From positions 62,001 through 126,000 of the forward strand of contig CAKSTL010000005.1 in NCBI GenBank assembly GCA_934500875.1: a stretch of DNA of 64,000 nucleotides. Direction: 5' to 3'. Under the pieces are notes generated by a model, which was given only the letters and a program-made list of their open reading frames with translations, did no database searches and had not been told where the DNA came from. Both the position numbers and the translations under genes were made by a program. How positions within the stretch are numbered: the first letter of the stretch is position 1; every line of letters starts with the position of its first letter. The stretch is from an uncultured Clostridia bacterium. Lineage in GTDB: Bacteria; Bacillota; Clostridia; UMGS1810. Below are positions 44,018-53,047 of the stretch, one piece after another.

Positions 44018-45313
44018 ATGAAAAAATTTTTAACATCTCTGCTGATTGCCGTTATGCTTGCATCATCCTTCACATCTGCGCTTGCCGCAGCAACGCCGTA
44101 TGATGAATATACCAAGATTTCGGGCAAAATCGAGCGTGACGGCTCGGGCGATATCAAGGTCGGCGATAAGGTGAGGGTTAATATCTGCGTAAATTACGGT
44201 GACAGCACCCCGATTGAAAAAATTACTGCGTTCCATATTCTCGGAAATTGCAGCGATAACCTTAAAATAAGCAGTTTTGATTTTTGCGACGCTTCAAAAA
44301 AGCCGCAGAATACGATAACTTCAAAAACGAAGGACCATACAATTGATTATCTTTCCGCAAACACGCCGAACGAAGAGGCTGTTACGGCGGACTCCGACGG
44401 CTTCGGCAGACTTATTTGGGTTGAGTTTGAGGCGGTTTCTTCGGGAACGGCAAAAATTCACCTTGACGGGTCGTATATCAGAACCGACACGGCAGACGAG
44501 CCGCAGTATAAAAGATGTCTTTCGGTGAGCGATTTTGATATAACCGTTTCGTCAAACGGCAGCCCGGACGACAGCAACGATAACAGCGGCGGTAACGGCA
44601 GCAGTTCCGGCGGCAGTTCGTCAAGACCTTCGGGAAACAAGGGCGGAACGGCTGTTTCTGGCGGAACGGCGAAAAACGACGACGCCAAGACGGACGATAC
44701 CAAAACCGATAACACCAAAACTGACGAAAACAACGGCGCTCAGCCTGCTTCGCACAATTTTGCGGACGTCCCGAAAGACCACTGGGCATACGAGTATGCA
44801 AACTATCTTTTCGACAGGAAGATAATTTCGGGCGCAGGCACAAACGAATCGGGCGAGGTATTTTTAAATCCTGATTCGGCGATAACGAGGGAAGAGGCGG
44901 TTAAAATTGCGGTTGCGGCGGCAAATATTGCGCTTGATAACGAATTTGACCTTGCGTTTGCCGACAAAGATTTTGTGTCAGACTGGGCAAAACCGTATGT
45001 TTTTGCCGGCGTTAAGAGCGGAATTCTGACGGGTTACGGCGAGGATAACACCTTCAGACCGAAAAATCAAATCACACGTGAAGAGCTTGTTAAGGTAATT
45101 GTAAGCGCTTTCGGCATTGAAATAAGCGAAAATGCCGACGTTTCCGCCTTTTCGGACGCAGACAAAATCACTTGGTCGGCACCCTATATAGCGGCGGCTG
45201 TCAAAAGCGAAATTATTAAAGGTTATGCCGACGGTTCGGTAAAACCGCAGAGCAGCGTTACGAGAATTGAGGCAATAACTATGTTTGCAAGAGCGCTCGG
45301 CAGCGCAAAATAA
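44018..45313 (+). CDS. SLH-anchored surface protein with cohesin-like N-terminal domain (paralogue 2)
   Basis: 431 residues. Signal peptide 1-24 (ending SALA). The N-terminal domain (~26-175; DKVRVNICVNYGD, TAFHILGNCSDNLKIS, GRLIWVEFEAVSSG) is clearly related to that of the protein at 42121. A Ser/Gly/Asn linker (~180-220) passes into a short degenerate tandem repeat (KTDDTKTDNTKTDEN), typical of wall-spanning spacers. Three SLH repeats finish the protein (NFADVPKDHWAYEYANYLF, GYGEDNTFRPKNQITREE, GYADGSVKPQSSVTRIE). It lacks the middle beta domain of paralogue 1. The gene follows MITE copy 2 and ends in a strong terminator. Confidence 0.9.
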   Translation: MKKFLTSLLIAVMLASSFTSALAAATPYDEYTKISGKIERDGSGDIKVGDKVRVNICVNYGDSTPIEKITAFHILGNCSDNLKISSFDFCDASKKPQNTITSKTKDHTIDYLSANTPNEEAVTADSDGFGRLIWVEFEAVSSGTAKIHLDGSYIRTDTADEPQYKRCLSVSDFDITVSSNGSPDDSNDNSGGNGSSSGGSSSRPSGNKGGTAVSGGTAKNDDAKTDDTKTDNTKTDENNGAQPASHNFADVPKDHWAYEYANYLFDRKIISGAGTNESGEVFLNPDSAITREEAVKIAVAAANIALDNEFDLAFADKDFVSDWAKPYVFAGVKSGILTGYGEDNTFRPKNQITREELVKVIVSAFGIEISENADVSAFSDADKITWSAPYIAAAVKSEIIKGYADGSVKPQSSVTRIEAITMFARALGSAK

Positions 45314-45330
45314 GCTTTTTTAAAACAGCA

Positions 45331-45364
45331 AAACGGAATGTCTGATGTGACATTCCGTTTTTTT
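45331..45364 (+). terminator. Terminator of the surface-protein block
   Basis: AAACGGAATGTC / GACATTCCGTTT (12 bp, 6-nt loop) and a run of seven T. Confidence 0.94.
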
Positions 45365-45453
45365 GTATTTAGGTAAAAATTTTAAATATCATAAAAATTT
45401 AAATTTTGGTATTTACAAAAAATTTTGAAAATTACCAATCCGAAATTTTTGCT

Positions 45454-47175
45454 TTACTGCCTGTAGAGCATCATAATCATTTGAATATACACGGCGGCGC
45501 TGACGCCGAAATCACGGACGTTCGGACGTTTAACCGACGGGATATACGCAAACAATGCGTCGCCCTTGCGCCTTAATTTTGACGGCGAAACGGTTGATTT
45601 TGAATCGTAAAATTCATATATTACGCCGTCATTTTCATACCATTTTGTAATGTTTGAAACCGTGTCGCAAACAATCTTGTGCGCCTCTTTTTTGTAGCCG
45701 TAGTCATAAAGCGACAACGCAACAAAGTACGAATAAAACGGATGAGCCGCACCGTGCCACATTCCGCCGTCAAATTTTTCGTCATCCTTTGAAAGGCTGG
45801 GAACGGGAAACGGAGTGAAAAACTCGGCGGTGTTGAAAATGTGGTTTGTAACAATGTAATCGGCACGTTTTTTATCGCAAAATCCGACAAAAAGCGGCAG
45901 AAACGACGCAGGTGTTTTAACCTTTATAAGTTTGTCGGAATTTGCACATCTGTCATAGTAAAATCCGTCATCCTCGTCGTAGAGATAGCGGTTAACCGCC
46001 TCTTTTATGCGGTCGTAAATCACGCTCCAGTAAAGGTGTTCGCCCGATTTTCCCAGAATTTCGGCAATCTCGGAAAGCGCCTTTGCCTCGTTTGCCATAT
46101 AACACGAAAAGTCGAGCGCATAAATTTTGGAAATATCGTCAAACCGTGGCGAACTGTCCATTCTGCTTTCTTCGCAGCGGTTTTCAACCTCCGAAATTTT
46201 TATTTTCCATTCAAACAGCATTTTATCCTCTGCCGAGCGGTTTTCGATAAAATAGTTGAGATATTTTTTGAGCTTGTCAAAGCTTTCCGAAAGAATCGAA
46301 ATATCGCCCTGAGCCTTAAAAAGTCTTAAAATTCCCCACGCAAGAACGGGCGGATTTGCCGCCTCTCCCTTATAATTATAAAGTCCCTCGCCGGGGATAA
46401 ATCCGTTTTCGTCCTGCAAATCGAGCGCTGACATCAGGCATTGTTTTGCAGCGTCATAGGATACATAACGCATTGAATCGGCATACAAAACGGCGTCAAA
46501 AAGGGTGTATTTTTCATTCGGAATACGTGAAGGAGTACACCACATACCCTTGAAAAATCCTTCGGGCGAAAAAGTGAGCGATTTTAAAACCGAAAAACTT
46601 TTTGCAAACAGCGAGGAGATGTTTTTGGGAATATTTTCCAAAATAGGCAGTTTTGCAAAAAAGTCAAGTTTGTTTGAAATTTCACGGTTTATCTCTTCGG
46701 TAAATGCATTTTCGGCATCCTCCGCCGCATTTTTTCCGTATGCGAAAGCCGATATTTTATATTCCTCGTTTTCTTCGGAATAAAGGGCAAAAACGCCATT
46801 TTCGGCAGAGTAGATTTCAGTATTTCCCTTCCTTATATATTCGGTTTTCTCGTCAAATTCCAAAACAAGACGGTATGCCTTTGAATGACGTATCAGCACG
46901 GCGTTTTGCCGTACAAAAATAAATTCCGCCGCCGTAATAATTCCGCTGTCGTCAACGATATTTGCCTTGATAAGGTCGGACGAAACAACTTCAAAAATCA
47001 CGTCGGAAACATTTTTGAGCGCAATGTGCAAATATGCGCAAACAGGCGTGTTAAAGGCTAATCCGAGCCTGTCGGACAAAAGATTTGCACAAATTGCTTC
47101 ATTATATATATTGTCGCCGTCGAGTGCGGAAAACGCAAACGCTGCGCCGCCGCCCCAAACATTTGGAAGTGCCAT
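45454..47175 (-). CDS. (alpha/alpha)6-barrel glycosidase, GH63/GH37-like
   Basis: 573 residues, no signal peptide, so probably cytoplasmic. The N-terminal ~165 residues are a beta-type domain; the rest is a helical barrel. ESRMDSSPRFDD (Asp340) resembles the catalytic-acid segment of GH63 glucosidases and mannosylglycerate hydrolases, and GVIYEFYDSKS (Glu521) the catalytic-base segment; GGMWHGAAHPFYSYF lies between them. The exact substrate (alpha-glucoside, mannosylglycerate or a trehalose-like sugar) is open. The start is ATG 47175 with GGGGG eight bases upstream; an earlier ATG at 47208 lacks a site. It stands alone and leftward beside the surface genes. Confidence 0.72.
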   Translation of the reverse strand: MALPNVWGGGAAFAFSALDGDNIYNEAICANLLSDRLGLAFNTPVCAYLHIALKNVSDVIFEVVSSDLIKANIVDDSGIITAAEFIFVRQNAVLIRHSKAYRLVLEFDEKTEYIRKGNTEIYSAENGVFALYSEENEEYKISAFAYGKNAAEDAENAFTEEINREISNKLDFFAKLPILENIPKNISSLFAKSFSVLKSLTFSPEGFFKGMWCTPSRIPNEKYTLFDAVLYADSMRYVSYDAAKQCLMSALDLQDENGFIPGEGLYNYKGEAANPPVLAWGILRLFKAQGDISILSESFDKLKKYLNYFIENRSAEDKMLFEWKIKISEVENRCEESRMDSSPRFDDISKIYALDFSCYMANEAKALSEIAEILGKSGEHLYWSVIYDRIKEAVNRYLYDEDDGFYYDRCANSDKLIKVKTPASFLPLFVGFCDKKRADYIVTNHIFNTAEFFTPFPVPSLSKDDEKFDGGMWHGAAHPFYSYFVALSLYDYGYKKEAHKIVCDTVSNITKWYENDGVIYEFYDSKSTVSPSKLRRKGDALFAYIPSVKRPNVRDFGVSAAVYIQMIMMLYRQ

Positions 47176-47908
47176 ATTTTTTCCCCCGATAATCAGTTTT
47201 TTATACAAAATTTTTTAACAGAATACAGAAATTTTTGTTTTATGAAGTTATTGTACCATATTTTTCAAAAATATGCAACCCCGGCGCCGTTTTCGGATGT
47301 TTCGGGACATTAAAAAGGTAAGATTTGTGCGGTTTTAACAGGCAAAATCCGTTGCAAAATTGAGATTAATATTCAAAAATCACGGCAAAAAACCTTTGCC
47401 GAATGTTAACTTTGCTCCCACTTGTGTGAAATTCGGGGCTGATTTCGGACAAAAAACAGTCGAAAAATGTCGTTTTTGAGGTAAATTTATGGGATTTTTC
47501 ATAAATTTTAATATTTTTGCGCATAAAAACAGCCGTCTTTGTGTAATTTTACGCACAGCAAAAACGCCCGAAGCTTAAATTTGCGATTTTCAGCATAATA
47601 AAGGCAAAAACGGCGGTTAAAAAAACTTAAAATTGACGGTGAAAAGGTGCAAAAAAATGTGCGTCGGAAGTGCAAAAACGGCTGTAAAATTTAAAGTTGT
47701 TAAAATTTTGTTAAATTTGCACTAAAATCTTAACAATTTTGAAAAACAGGTATTTTTGCCTTAAAAAGGCGATATACTGTATTACAAAGGCAATTACGGA
47801 CACTTTTTTATGCAAAAAACGAAAATTTTGAAAAACTTAAAAGTTACAAAATAGTTAAAAAACTTTGTGGAAATTAACAATAACTTTTTTCCATATTTTG
47901 TAAAAAAT

Positions 47909-47938
47909 TTGACAAATGCGTGTTTTGAGCGTTAAAAT
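47909..47938 (+). promoter_or_regulatory. Promoter of the 3D-domain protein gene
   Basis: TTGACA (47909-47914), 18-bp spacer, TAAAAT (47933-47938). It leaves a leader of about 120 nt. Confidence 0.75.
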
Positions 47939-47982
47939 GTAAGTCCAAAACCGCTGCGATATGTTTTTGCAGTTTTTAAATT

Positions 47983-48030
47983 GCCGAAAATACACATTTT
48001 GAAATGCTTGGGATTTTCAAAATCTTCGGC
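47983..48030 (+). promoter_or_regulatory. Leader stem-loop of the 3D-domain protein gene
   Basis: GCCGAA (47983-47988) pairs with TTCGGC (48025-48030), enclosing TTTTGAAA (47997-48004) with TTTCAAAA (48015-48022). It lies between the promoter and the AGGAGG site. No known riboswitch is recognised. Confidence 0.45.
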
Positions 48031-48065
48031 GAAATAAAAAGGTGTTTTGGAATTAGGAGGATATT

Positions 48066-49088
48066 ATGTTACAAAAAACAGCACGAGGCAACAAGAGAAT
48101 TGCTGTTATTTCAGGCCTTTTAGCGTCTGTTCTCTTGACGGTGACGGTTTATGCTGCGTCTGAACGCACACCTTCCGTATCCGGCGGCGACCGAGCTTTG
48201 TTTTCAAACATCACTGTAACACAAAAGGTTGTCGATTTGCTCGAAAACGGCATATCCGTCCGTAAAACGGATAATTCCTTTACAGGCATTGAAAGTTTTG
48301 CTCTCGGCAGAACAAAAAGGGTTGTCATTGACGACGGTGCAAACGTAAAGGAAATTTACACATCAAAAACTTATGTAGGTCAGCTTATTGAGGACGGAAG
48401 CATAAAGTATACAAGCGATTTTGATTTTATTGACGCTGCGCCCGACGCAGTTATCACAAACAATCTTAAAATCGGCGTGACGCACGTGACTTCCGAAAGC
48501 TATAAAACCGAGTTCGACATTCCGTACAACACTGTTACCGAGTATGACAATACACTTCGCATAGGCGAAACGGTTGTTGTGCAGGAGGGTGAGAACGGCA
48601 AAAAAGAAGAAAATGTTGAAATTGTTTATCACAACGGCGTTGAGTTTGATAAAAAGGTTTCGCAAACAGTCGTAAAAGAGGCAAAGAACAAAATTGTAAA
48701 AATCGGCACGCTCGAATACGAGCCTGTTCAGCCTCAGATTGTAGAGCCTGTTTCAAGTGCGGCGGTCGAGGAGAGCGCAAAGCCCGCCCCCGTAAAATTT
48801 AAGGCTTCGGCATATTGTGCGTGCAGAGCGTGCTGCGGAAAATCTAACGGCATTACAGCCTCGGGCACGAAGGCGGCATACGGCACTGTTGCGGTTGACC
48901 CTAAAGTTATTCCGCTCGGCACAAAGTTATATATCGAAGCGTCCGACGGCTCGTTTATTTACGGCGAGTGCGTTGCGGCAGATACCGGCGGCGCAATTAA
49001 GGGAAACAGGGTTGATTTGTTTTTCCCGAGCCATTCCGAGGCGTTAAACTTCGGCAGACGCACCGTTGACGTTTACATTTTGGGATAA
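48066..49088 (+). CDS. Cell-wall protein with DUF348, G5 and 3D domains
   Basis: 340 residues. Signal-anchor 12-31; a ubiquitin-like DUF348 region (~50-130; VTQKVVDLLENGISV), a G5 domain (~140-215; FDIPYNTVTEYDNTLRIGETVVVQEG), a short linker, and the C-terminal 3D domain (~245-340) with AYCACRACCGK and the three Asp of VDPKVIPLG, AADTGGAIKG and RVDLFF. Family members such as YabE and Rpf-like proteins are predicted murein-lytic enzymes that act at the wall, and the 3D fold resembles MltA transglycosylases. AGGAGG precedes the ATG. Single gene with its own promoter and terminator. Confidence 0.9.
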   Translation: MLQKTARGNKRIAVISGLLASVLLTVTVYAASERTPSVSGGDRALFSNITVTQKVVDLLENGISVRKTDNSFTGIESFALGRTKRVVIDDGANVKEIYTSKTYVGQLIEDGSIKYTSDFDFIDAAPDAVITNNLKIGVTHVTSESYKTEFDIPYNTVTEYDNTLRIGETVVVQEGENGKKEENVEIVYHNGVEFDKKVSQTVVKEAKNKIVKIGTLEYEPVQPQIVEPVSSAAVEESAKPAPVKFKASAYCACRACCGKSNGITASGTKAAYGTVAVDPKVIPLGTKLYIEASDGSFIYGECVAADTGGAIKGNRVDLFFPSHSEALNFGRRTVDVYILG

Positions 49089-49122
49089 TTTTATTTTTGA
49101 TAAAAAGGATTGCGAAATTTTT

Positions 49123-49152
49123 AAGGATTGCAAATTTTTGCAGTCCTTTTTT
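49123..49152 (+). terminator. Terminator of the 3D-domain gene
   Basis: AAGGATTGCAAA pairs with TTTGCAGTCCTT (one G-U) and runs into TTTTTT. Confidence 0.85.
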
Positions 49153-49233
49153 GCGCCTTCTTTAAAAAACTATTGCAAAAAATAAATAAATGTGTTATAA
49201 TTTCTTCATATATGGTGAAAGGAAGTATAAAAA

Positions 49234-49887
49234 ATGGAGAAGCAAAAAGTTATTCAAAAAATTAAGGACGCAGGCATTGTGGCAGTTGTCAGAGCAGAAA
49301 ACGGAGAGAGTGCAAAAAAAATATCTGACGCTTGCCTTGAGGGCGGTGTACCGGCAATCGAGCTTACGTTTACCGTTCCCGGCGCTCACAGAGTTATAGA
49401 GCAGCTTGCGGCAGAGTACAAAAACGGAGAGATGATTCTCGGCGCAGGCACTGTTTTGGACGCTGAAACCGCAAGAATTGCCATTCTTTCGGGCGCACAG
49501 TACATAGTAAGCCCTTATTACGACGAGGCTACGGTTCGTCTTTGCAACCGATACGCAGTTCCGTGTATGCCCGGCGTTATGACAATCAAAGACGTTGTTG
49601 CCGCTCTTGAAATGGGCGTTGACATTATAAAACTGTTCCCCGGCGACACATTCGGCCCCGGTATGGTTAAGGCTATAAAAGGACCCATTCCTCAGGCAAA
49701 CATTATGCCCACGGGCGGTGTTGACGTAAACAACGTTGCACAGTGGATTAAAGCAGGCGTTGTAGCAGTAGGCGCAGGCAGCTCGCTTACAAAGGGCGCA
49801 AAAACAGGCGATTACAAGGCTATTACCCAGGTCGGCAAACAGTTTGTTGAGAACATTAAAAATGCACGTGCCGCTTTGGCAAAATAA
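49234..49887 (+). CDS. eda: KHG/KDPG aldolase
   Basis: 217 residues, class I aldolase that cleaves 2-keto-3-deoxy-6-phosphogluconate to pyruvate and glyceraldehyde-3-phosphate. GIVAVVRAENGESA holds the catalytic Glu; the Schiff-base Lys is in MGVDIIKLFPGD; MPTGGVDVNNVAQW is the phosphate loop. It completes the pathway begun by KdgK (9176), 39 kb away. It stands alone, 71 bp before recA. Confidence 0.95.
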   Translation: MEKQKVIQKIKDAGIVAVVRAENGESAKKISDACLEGGVPAIELTFTVPGAHRVIEQLAAEYKNGEMILGAGTVLDAETARIAILSGAQYIVSPYYDEATVRLCNRYAVPCMPGVMTIKDVVAALEMGVDIIKLFPGDTFGPGMVKAIKGPIPQANIMPTGGVDVNNVAQWIKAGVVAVGAGSSLTKGAKTGDYKAITQVGKQFVENIKNARAALAK

Positions 49888-49958
49888 TTTTTTCTGTACG
49901 GTTTACAGGACAGTTAAAATGATAAAATGTTCCTAAGATATACTTTGGGAGGATAAAA

Positions 49959-51089
49959 ATGGCAAAGAAAGAAGATAAGAAAATAACCGTCATAGACGCT
50001 AACGTTGAAGGACGTGACAAGGCAATAGCGGAGGCAATCCGCCAGATTGACAAAAAATACGGCGAAGGTGCAATTATGCGCCTCGGTTCGGCTCCGCTCA
50101 AAGAAGTGGACGTAATCCCCACCGGTGCGCTGTGTGTTGACATTGCGCTCGGCATAGGCGGTATTCCGAGAGGAAGGGTTACCGAAATTTACGGCCCCGA
50201 ATCGTCGGGTAAAACCACCGTGTCGCTCCATATTATTGCAGAGGCGCAAAAAAGAGGCGGTGAGGTTGCGTTTATTGACGCAGAGCACGCTCTTGACCCT
50301 GTTTATGCGCGAAAACTCGGCGTTGACGTTGACAAGCTTATTGTTTCGCAGCCCGATTCGGGTGACGACGCACTTGAAATATGCGAGGCGCTTGCACGAA
50401 GCAATGCGTTTGACTTAATTGTTATAGACTCGGTTGCCGCACTTGTTCCAAAGGCGGAAATTGCGGGTCTTATGGGAGATTCGTTTGTGGGTCTGCACGC
50501 AAGGCTTATGTCGCAGGCTTTAAGAAAGCTTACGCCTATTTTGAGCAAAAGCAATACGGCTGCCATTTTTATTAACCAAATCCGTGAAAAAGTCGGCACT
50601 ATGTACGGCAACCCCGAAACCACAACCGGCGGACGTGCGCTTAAGTTTTATTCGTCTATCCGCATTGAGGTGCGCAGGGGCGAGCCTATCAAGGTTGGCG
50701 ACCAGAAAATTGGTAATCTTACCAAGGTTAAAATTGTTAAAAATAAAATGGCGCCTCCGTTTAAAGAGGCGGAATTTGACATTATCTACGGCGAGGGTAT
50801 TTCAAAAGAGGGCTGCGTAATAGATGCCGCCGTGTCGTATGATATCATCAAAAAGAGCGGTTCGTGGTTCTCGTATGAGGGCGACAGAATCGGTCAGGGA
50901 AAAGAAAAGGTTAAGCTTTATTTAAAAGAGCACGAGGGTCTTATTGACGAAATTTCAAATAAGGTTATCGAGGCTCATAAAGAGGCAATGGAAAAACAGC
51001 GTCAGGCAAACAAATACGCTGAAAAAACCGTTGAAAAAGAGGATGAAGCAAAGCCGGAAGAAGCTTCTTACGACGGCGGAGATGAATAA
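49959..51089 (+). CDS. recA: Recombinase RecA
   Basis: 376 residues. Walker A GPESSGKTTVSLH, Walker B LIVIDSVAAL, loop L1 MGDSFVGLHARLMSQALRK, L2 region INQIREKVGTMYGNPETTTG, and an acidic, Glu-rich C-terminus. TTTGGGAGGAT lies just before the ATG. I see no LexA-type box (CGAAC-N4-GTTCG) in the 71 bp upstream. The stop abuts the recX start. Confidence 0.98.
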   Translation: MAKKEDKKITVIDANVEGRDKAIAEAIRQIDKKYGEGAIMRLGSAPLKEVDVIPTGALCVDIALGIGGIPRGRVTEIYGPESSGKTTVSLHIIAEAQKRGGEVAFIDAEHALDPVYARKLGVDVDKLIVSQPDSGDDALEICEALARSNAFDLIVIDSVAALVPKAEIAGLMGDSFVGLHARLMSQALRKLTPILSKSNTAAIFINQIREKVGTMYGNPETTTGGRALKFYSSIRIEVRRGEPIKVGDQKIGNLTKVKIVKNKMAPPFKEAEFDIIYGEGISKEGCVIDAAVSYDIIKKSGSWFSYEGDRIGQGKEKVKLYLKEHEGLIDEISNKVIEAHKEAMEKQRQANKYAEKTVEKEDEAKPEEASYDGGDE

Positions 51090-51700
51090 TGAAAATTACA
51101 GACATCACGCCGCAAAAGCATAATAAAAACAGAGTATCGGTGTTTGTTGACGGAAAGTATTCGTTTTCGCTCGACAGCGCCGATATGGTGCGTTTGAAGG
51201 TTAAAACGGGAAACGAAATTACCGAAAGTGAGATTGAAATTTTAAAAAAAGAATGTAATCTTTCCAAGGCAATGTCCCGTCTTATGCAGGTTATAAACCG
51301 CAAGGCGGCAAGCAAAAAAATGCTGTCGGACGACCTTTACAAGCACGGCTTTGACAGAGAAATTATCGATATTGCAATCGACGAATTTGAACGGCTCGGC
51401 TATATCGACGACGAGCAGTTTGCGCTTGAATATGCAAAAGCGGCTTATTCGTTCAAGCACCACGGAAAAATACGGATTGTGTCTGACCTTGTGTATAAAG
51501 GCGTTGCGAGGGATATTGCGCAAAACGTTGTGGATGACCTTGACGAGGACGAGAGCGAAAGTATTGAAGAAATTATCCGTCAGCGTTTTATGGATGTTGA
51601 TTTTTCCGATTATAAAGAAAAACAGCGTGTTGTGCGCTATTTTGCCTCAAGAGGGTTTAATTTTTCCGATATTTTTGCGGTTATCGACAAGTTCAGATGA
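51089..51700 (+). CDS. recX: Regulatory protein RecX
   Basis: 203 residues, normal for Firmicutes. RecX binds in the RecA filament groove and limits it. Three-helix repeats are visible (LMQVINRKAASKKMLSDDLY, IDIAIDEFERLGYIDDEQFA, VYKGVARDIAQNVVDD). It shares its first base with the last base of the recA stop codon. Confidence 0.94.
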   Translation: MKITDITPQKHNKNRVSVFVDGKYSFSLDSADMVRLKVKTGNEITESEIEILKKECNLSKAMSRLMQVINRKAASKKMLSDDLYKHGFDREIIDIAIDEFERLGYIDDEQFALEYAKAAYSFKHHGKIRIVSDLVYKGVARDIAQNVVDDLDEDESESIEEIIRQRFMDVDFSDYKEKQRVVRYFASRGFNFSDIFAVIDKFR

Positions 51701-51718
51701 ATTTAAGGAGTTTTTGAT

Positions 51719-53047
51719 TTGAAGAAAAAAATAGGGTTTGTTTCGCTCGGATGTGCAAAAAATCTTACCGATACCGAAACAATGCTTGCACTTTTGAAAA
51801 ATGAAAACTACATAATCACGCCCGACGCAGACGACGCAGACGTTATTGTTATAAACACCTGTGCGTTTATTGACAGCGCAAAGGAGGAGTCGATTAACAC
51901 CATTCTTGAAATGGCAGAAAAAAAGAAGGCAAAATGCGAGCTTTTGGTTGTTGCCGGCTGTCTTGCGCAAAGGTATGCGGACGATATAAAAAAAGAAATT
52001 CCCGAGGCGGATATAATACTGGGCACAAACGATTATCCGCATATTGCCGAGGCGATTGACGATTTTTACAAAAAAGGGAAAAAGGACGTTTTTGTAAGCG
52101 GCGCAAACGAGCACGTTACAGACGAGCTTCCCCGTGAGATTTCAACTCCTGCGCATTATGCGTATCTTAAAATTGCCGACGGCTGCGATAATTTCTGCAC
52201 TTACTGCATTATTCCCAAACTCAGGGGAAAGTACCGTTCACGAAGCTTGCAGAGCATTGTGAGCGAGGCAAAGTCTTTGGCTGAAAGGGGCGTAAAAGAG
52301 ATTATTCTTGTTGCGCAGGATACGGCGTATTACGGTTGTGATAACGGAAAAAGCGAGCTTTGCACCCTTCTTGAAAGTCTTTCCGAAATTGACGGTATCA
52401 GGTGGATAAGGCTTCAGTATTGCTATCCCGAAAACATTACCGACGATTTGATAGATGAAATTGCGAAAAATGAAAAAGTTGTAAATTATATAGATATGCC
52501 GCTTCAGCACGTAAGCGACAGAATTTTGAAGAAAATGGGAAGAAAAAGCAGTTTTTGCGAGATAAACAGTCTTATTGACAAGTTAAGAGCAAAAATCCCC
52601 GATATTTCAATAAGAACCTCGCTGATTGCGGGATTTCCCGGAGAAACAAAAGAAGATTTTGAAATTTTAAAAGGTTTTCTTGCCGATAAAAAACTTGACA
52701 AAGTCGGCGTTTTCACATATTCGAGAGAAGAAGGCACACCTGCGGCAGGTTTTGACAATCAGATTGACGATTTCGAAAAGGAAAGCCGCAAAAATGAGCT
52801 TATGGAGCTGCAAAACAAAATTTCGCTTGAAAAAAACAAGGCGAAAATCGGCAAAACTGCCTGTGCAATAATCGATTTCTATGACGAAGGCGAGCTTTGC
52901 TATATCGGCAGAACATACGGCGATACGCCGGACGTGGACGAGTGTGCGTATATCTACAGCGCATATGAGCTTGCGAGCGGCGATATCGTAAAAATAAAGG
53001 TGCTTGACGCACACGATTATGACATAACGGGGGAGGTAATTCTGTGA
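51719..53047 (+). CDS. rimO: Ribosomal protein S12 methylthiotransferase RimO
   Basis: 442 residues, radical-SAM enzyme that thiomethylates Asp of S12. The N-terminal domain starts GFVSLGCAKNLTDTE with further cluster cysteines near 45 and 80; the radical-SAM motif is CDNFCTYC (about 155-162); a TRAM domain ends the protein. The N-terminal GCAKNLTDTE string is characteristic of RimO rather than MiaB. TTG start at 51719 with AAGGAG eight bases before. It overlaps pgsA by 4 bp. Confidence 0.95.
   Translation: MKKKIGFVSLGCAKNLTDTETMLALLKNENYIITPDADDADVIVINTCAFIDSAKEESINTILEMAEKKKAKCELLVVAGCLAQRYADDIKKEIPEADIILGTNDYPHIAEAIDDFYKKGKKDVFVSGANEHVTDELPREISTPAHYAYLKIADGCDNFCTYCIIPKLRGKYRSRSLQSIVSEAKSLAERGVKEIILVAQDTAYYGCDNGKSELCTLLESLSEIDGIRWIRLQYCYPENITDDLIDEIAKNEKVVNYIDMPLQHVSDRILKKMGRKSSFCEINSLIDKLRAKIPDISIRTSLIAGFPGETKEDFEILKGFLADKKLDKVGVFTYSREEGTPAAGFDNQIDDFEKESRKNELMELQNKISLEKNKAKIGKTACAIIDFYDEGELCYIGRTYGDTPDVDECAYIYSAYELASGDIVKIKVLDAHDYDITGEVIL

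Larger units (their letters stand above)
47176..48065. other. Long AT-rich divergent intergenic region
   Basis: About 890 bases between the glycosidase gene and the 3D-domain gene. The right end holds a promoter (47909-47938) and a folded leader (47983-48030). In 47280-47900 I see many A-runs and recurring words such as AAAAACGG and TGTAAAAT but no ORF, RNA family or riboswitch that I recognise. Confidence 0.5.

Noticed and set aside
47176..48065. c-di-AMP (ydaO) riboswitch or other known RNA before the 3D-domain gene
   Set aside because: I looked for its conserved segments and did not find them; only a generic two-part stem is visible.
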